Assembly: GCF_018991925.1 (NCBI RefSeq)
Contig: NW_024736071.1
Location: 14,771,920 to 14,835,919 of the forward strand
Source: Homarus americanus
Taxonomy: Eukaryota; Arthropoda; Malacostraca; Decapoda; Nephropidae
DNA length: 64,000 nucleotides
Direction of reading: 5' to 3'
The notes under the pieces were generated by a model, which had not been told where the DNA came from, did no database searches, and was given only the letters and a program-made list of their open reading frames with translations. This document shows positions 63,612 to 64,000 of the stretch, piece by piece. How positions within the stretch are numbered: the first letter of the stretch is position 1; every line of letters starts with the position of its first letter. The translations under genes and the position numbers were made by a program.

Positions 63612-64000
63612 CTAAAGGGACTGGTTGAGGTGAAGGAGGGTCCCAGAATTTCACCAACCTCCACTCGGCCGCCATCCCTGACTCGGACAGCTGTCACCAA
63701 GCTGCAGGCAGGCACCAGCCTCGGTATTGCAGGTCAGACTTGCTCCCAGGCAAAATAAAACCCAGAGAAGCTTTGCTATTGACCTGGACCCGGATTCTTT
63801 AAAGATTCGTAGGTACGATTTTTTCCCATAACCTTAGAAACACACGGGAAAGTGAATCCAGTGACGGTACTCTTCCAGAATCCAAATCCTGGTTTCTGGA
63901 GCCATGAGTAAACCTCATGAAAGGAATTTAATTTCGAAAAGATTGTGTGACTCTTGGTGATTTTTCTCAAGAGTTGAAGAAATATACAATTAAGACAAGC
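63611..64000. other. No feature recognised
   Basis: More GC-rich than average at 63620-63760 but with no motif. The window ends here. Confidence 0.5.

Overview
The window looks like intergenic or intronic nuclear DNA from an arthropod, most likely a decapod crustacean. This rests on several signs: low GC, very dense microsatellites (AC, TA, TAA, CAGA), interstitial runs of the arthropod telomere motif TTAGG, several classes of decayed transposable element, and LINE 3' ends that carry an 8-bp TTCTTATG-type tail. There is no operon structure, no prokaryotic signal, no rRNA and no CRISPR. Species and class assignment is inference from these signs.

Only one open reading frame looks like a possibly intact protein gene: an intronless 194-residue protein with two KH domains on the minus strand at 5962-6546. 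A 23-base A tract lies 57 bases past its stop, so it is probably a retrocopy. All other recognisable protein-coding sequence is broken transposon remnant. These are three CR1-like LINE copies (4.3-5.4 kb and 8.1-9.45 kb), a mariner relative of DD39D-DD41D type (12.6-13.1 kb, minus), a Penelope-like element with a GIY-YIG segment (18.2-19.1 kb), and a retroelement with a cysteine-rich N-terminus, a reverse transcriptase and a probable restriction-like endonuclease (37.7-41.0 kb). Further on are a Tc1-like DD34E transposase (50.6-51.6 kb, minus), the 3' end of a second LINE family (54.05-54.85 kb), and fragments resembling SINE, MITE and hAT termini.

Layout: 1-4.3 kb, unrecognised AT-rich sequence. 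4.3-9.5 kb, LINE inverted pair, KH retrogene, a 14-bp minisatellite and a third LINE. 9.5-21 kb, unique sequence with DNA-transposon and Penelope relics and a 170-bp inverted repeat pair. 21.1-29.7 kb, the most unusual part: a 129-bp exact direct repeat, a 3.5-kb minisatellite with two sequence classes, long CAGA arrays that flip to TCTG, a G-run array, a 22/27-bp array, and reversed fragments of the same minisatellite and flanks further right. 29.7-37.7 kb, mostly unrecognised. 37.7-41 kb, the large retroelement. 41-64 kb, mostly unique AT-rich DNA with TA and TG tracts, two minisatellites with higher-order structure (49.5 and 60.2-61.3 kb), Tc1 and LINE remnants.

The pieces do not form a pathway. 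The window is a record of transposon insertion and local repeat growth. Very long open frames in the minisatellites and microsatellites come from the repeat units themselves and are not genes.
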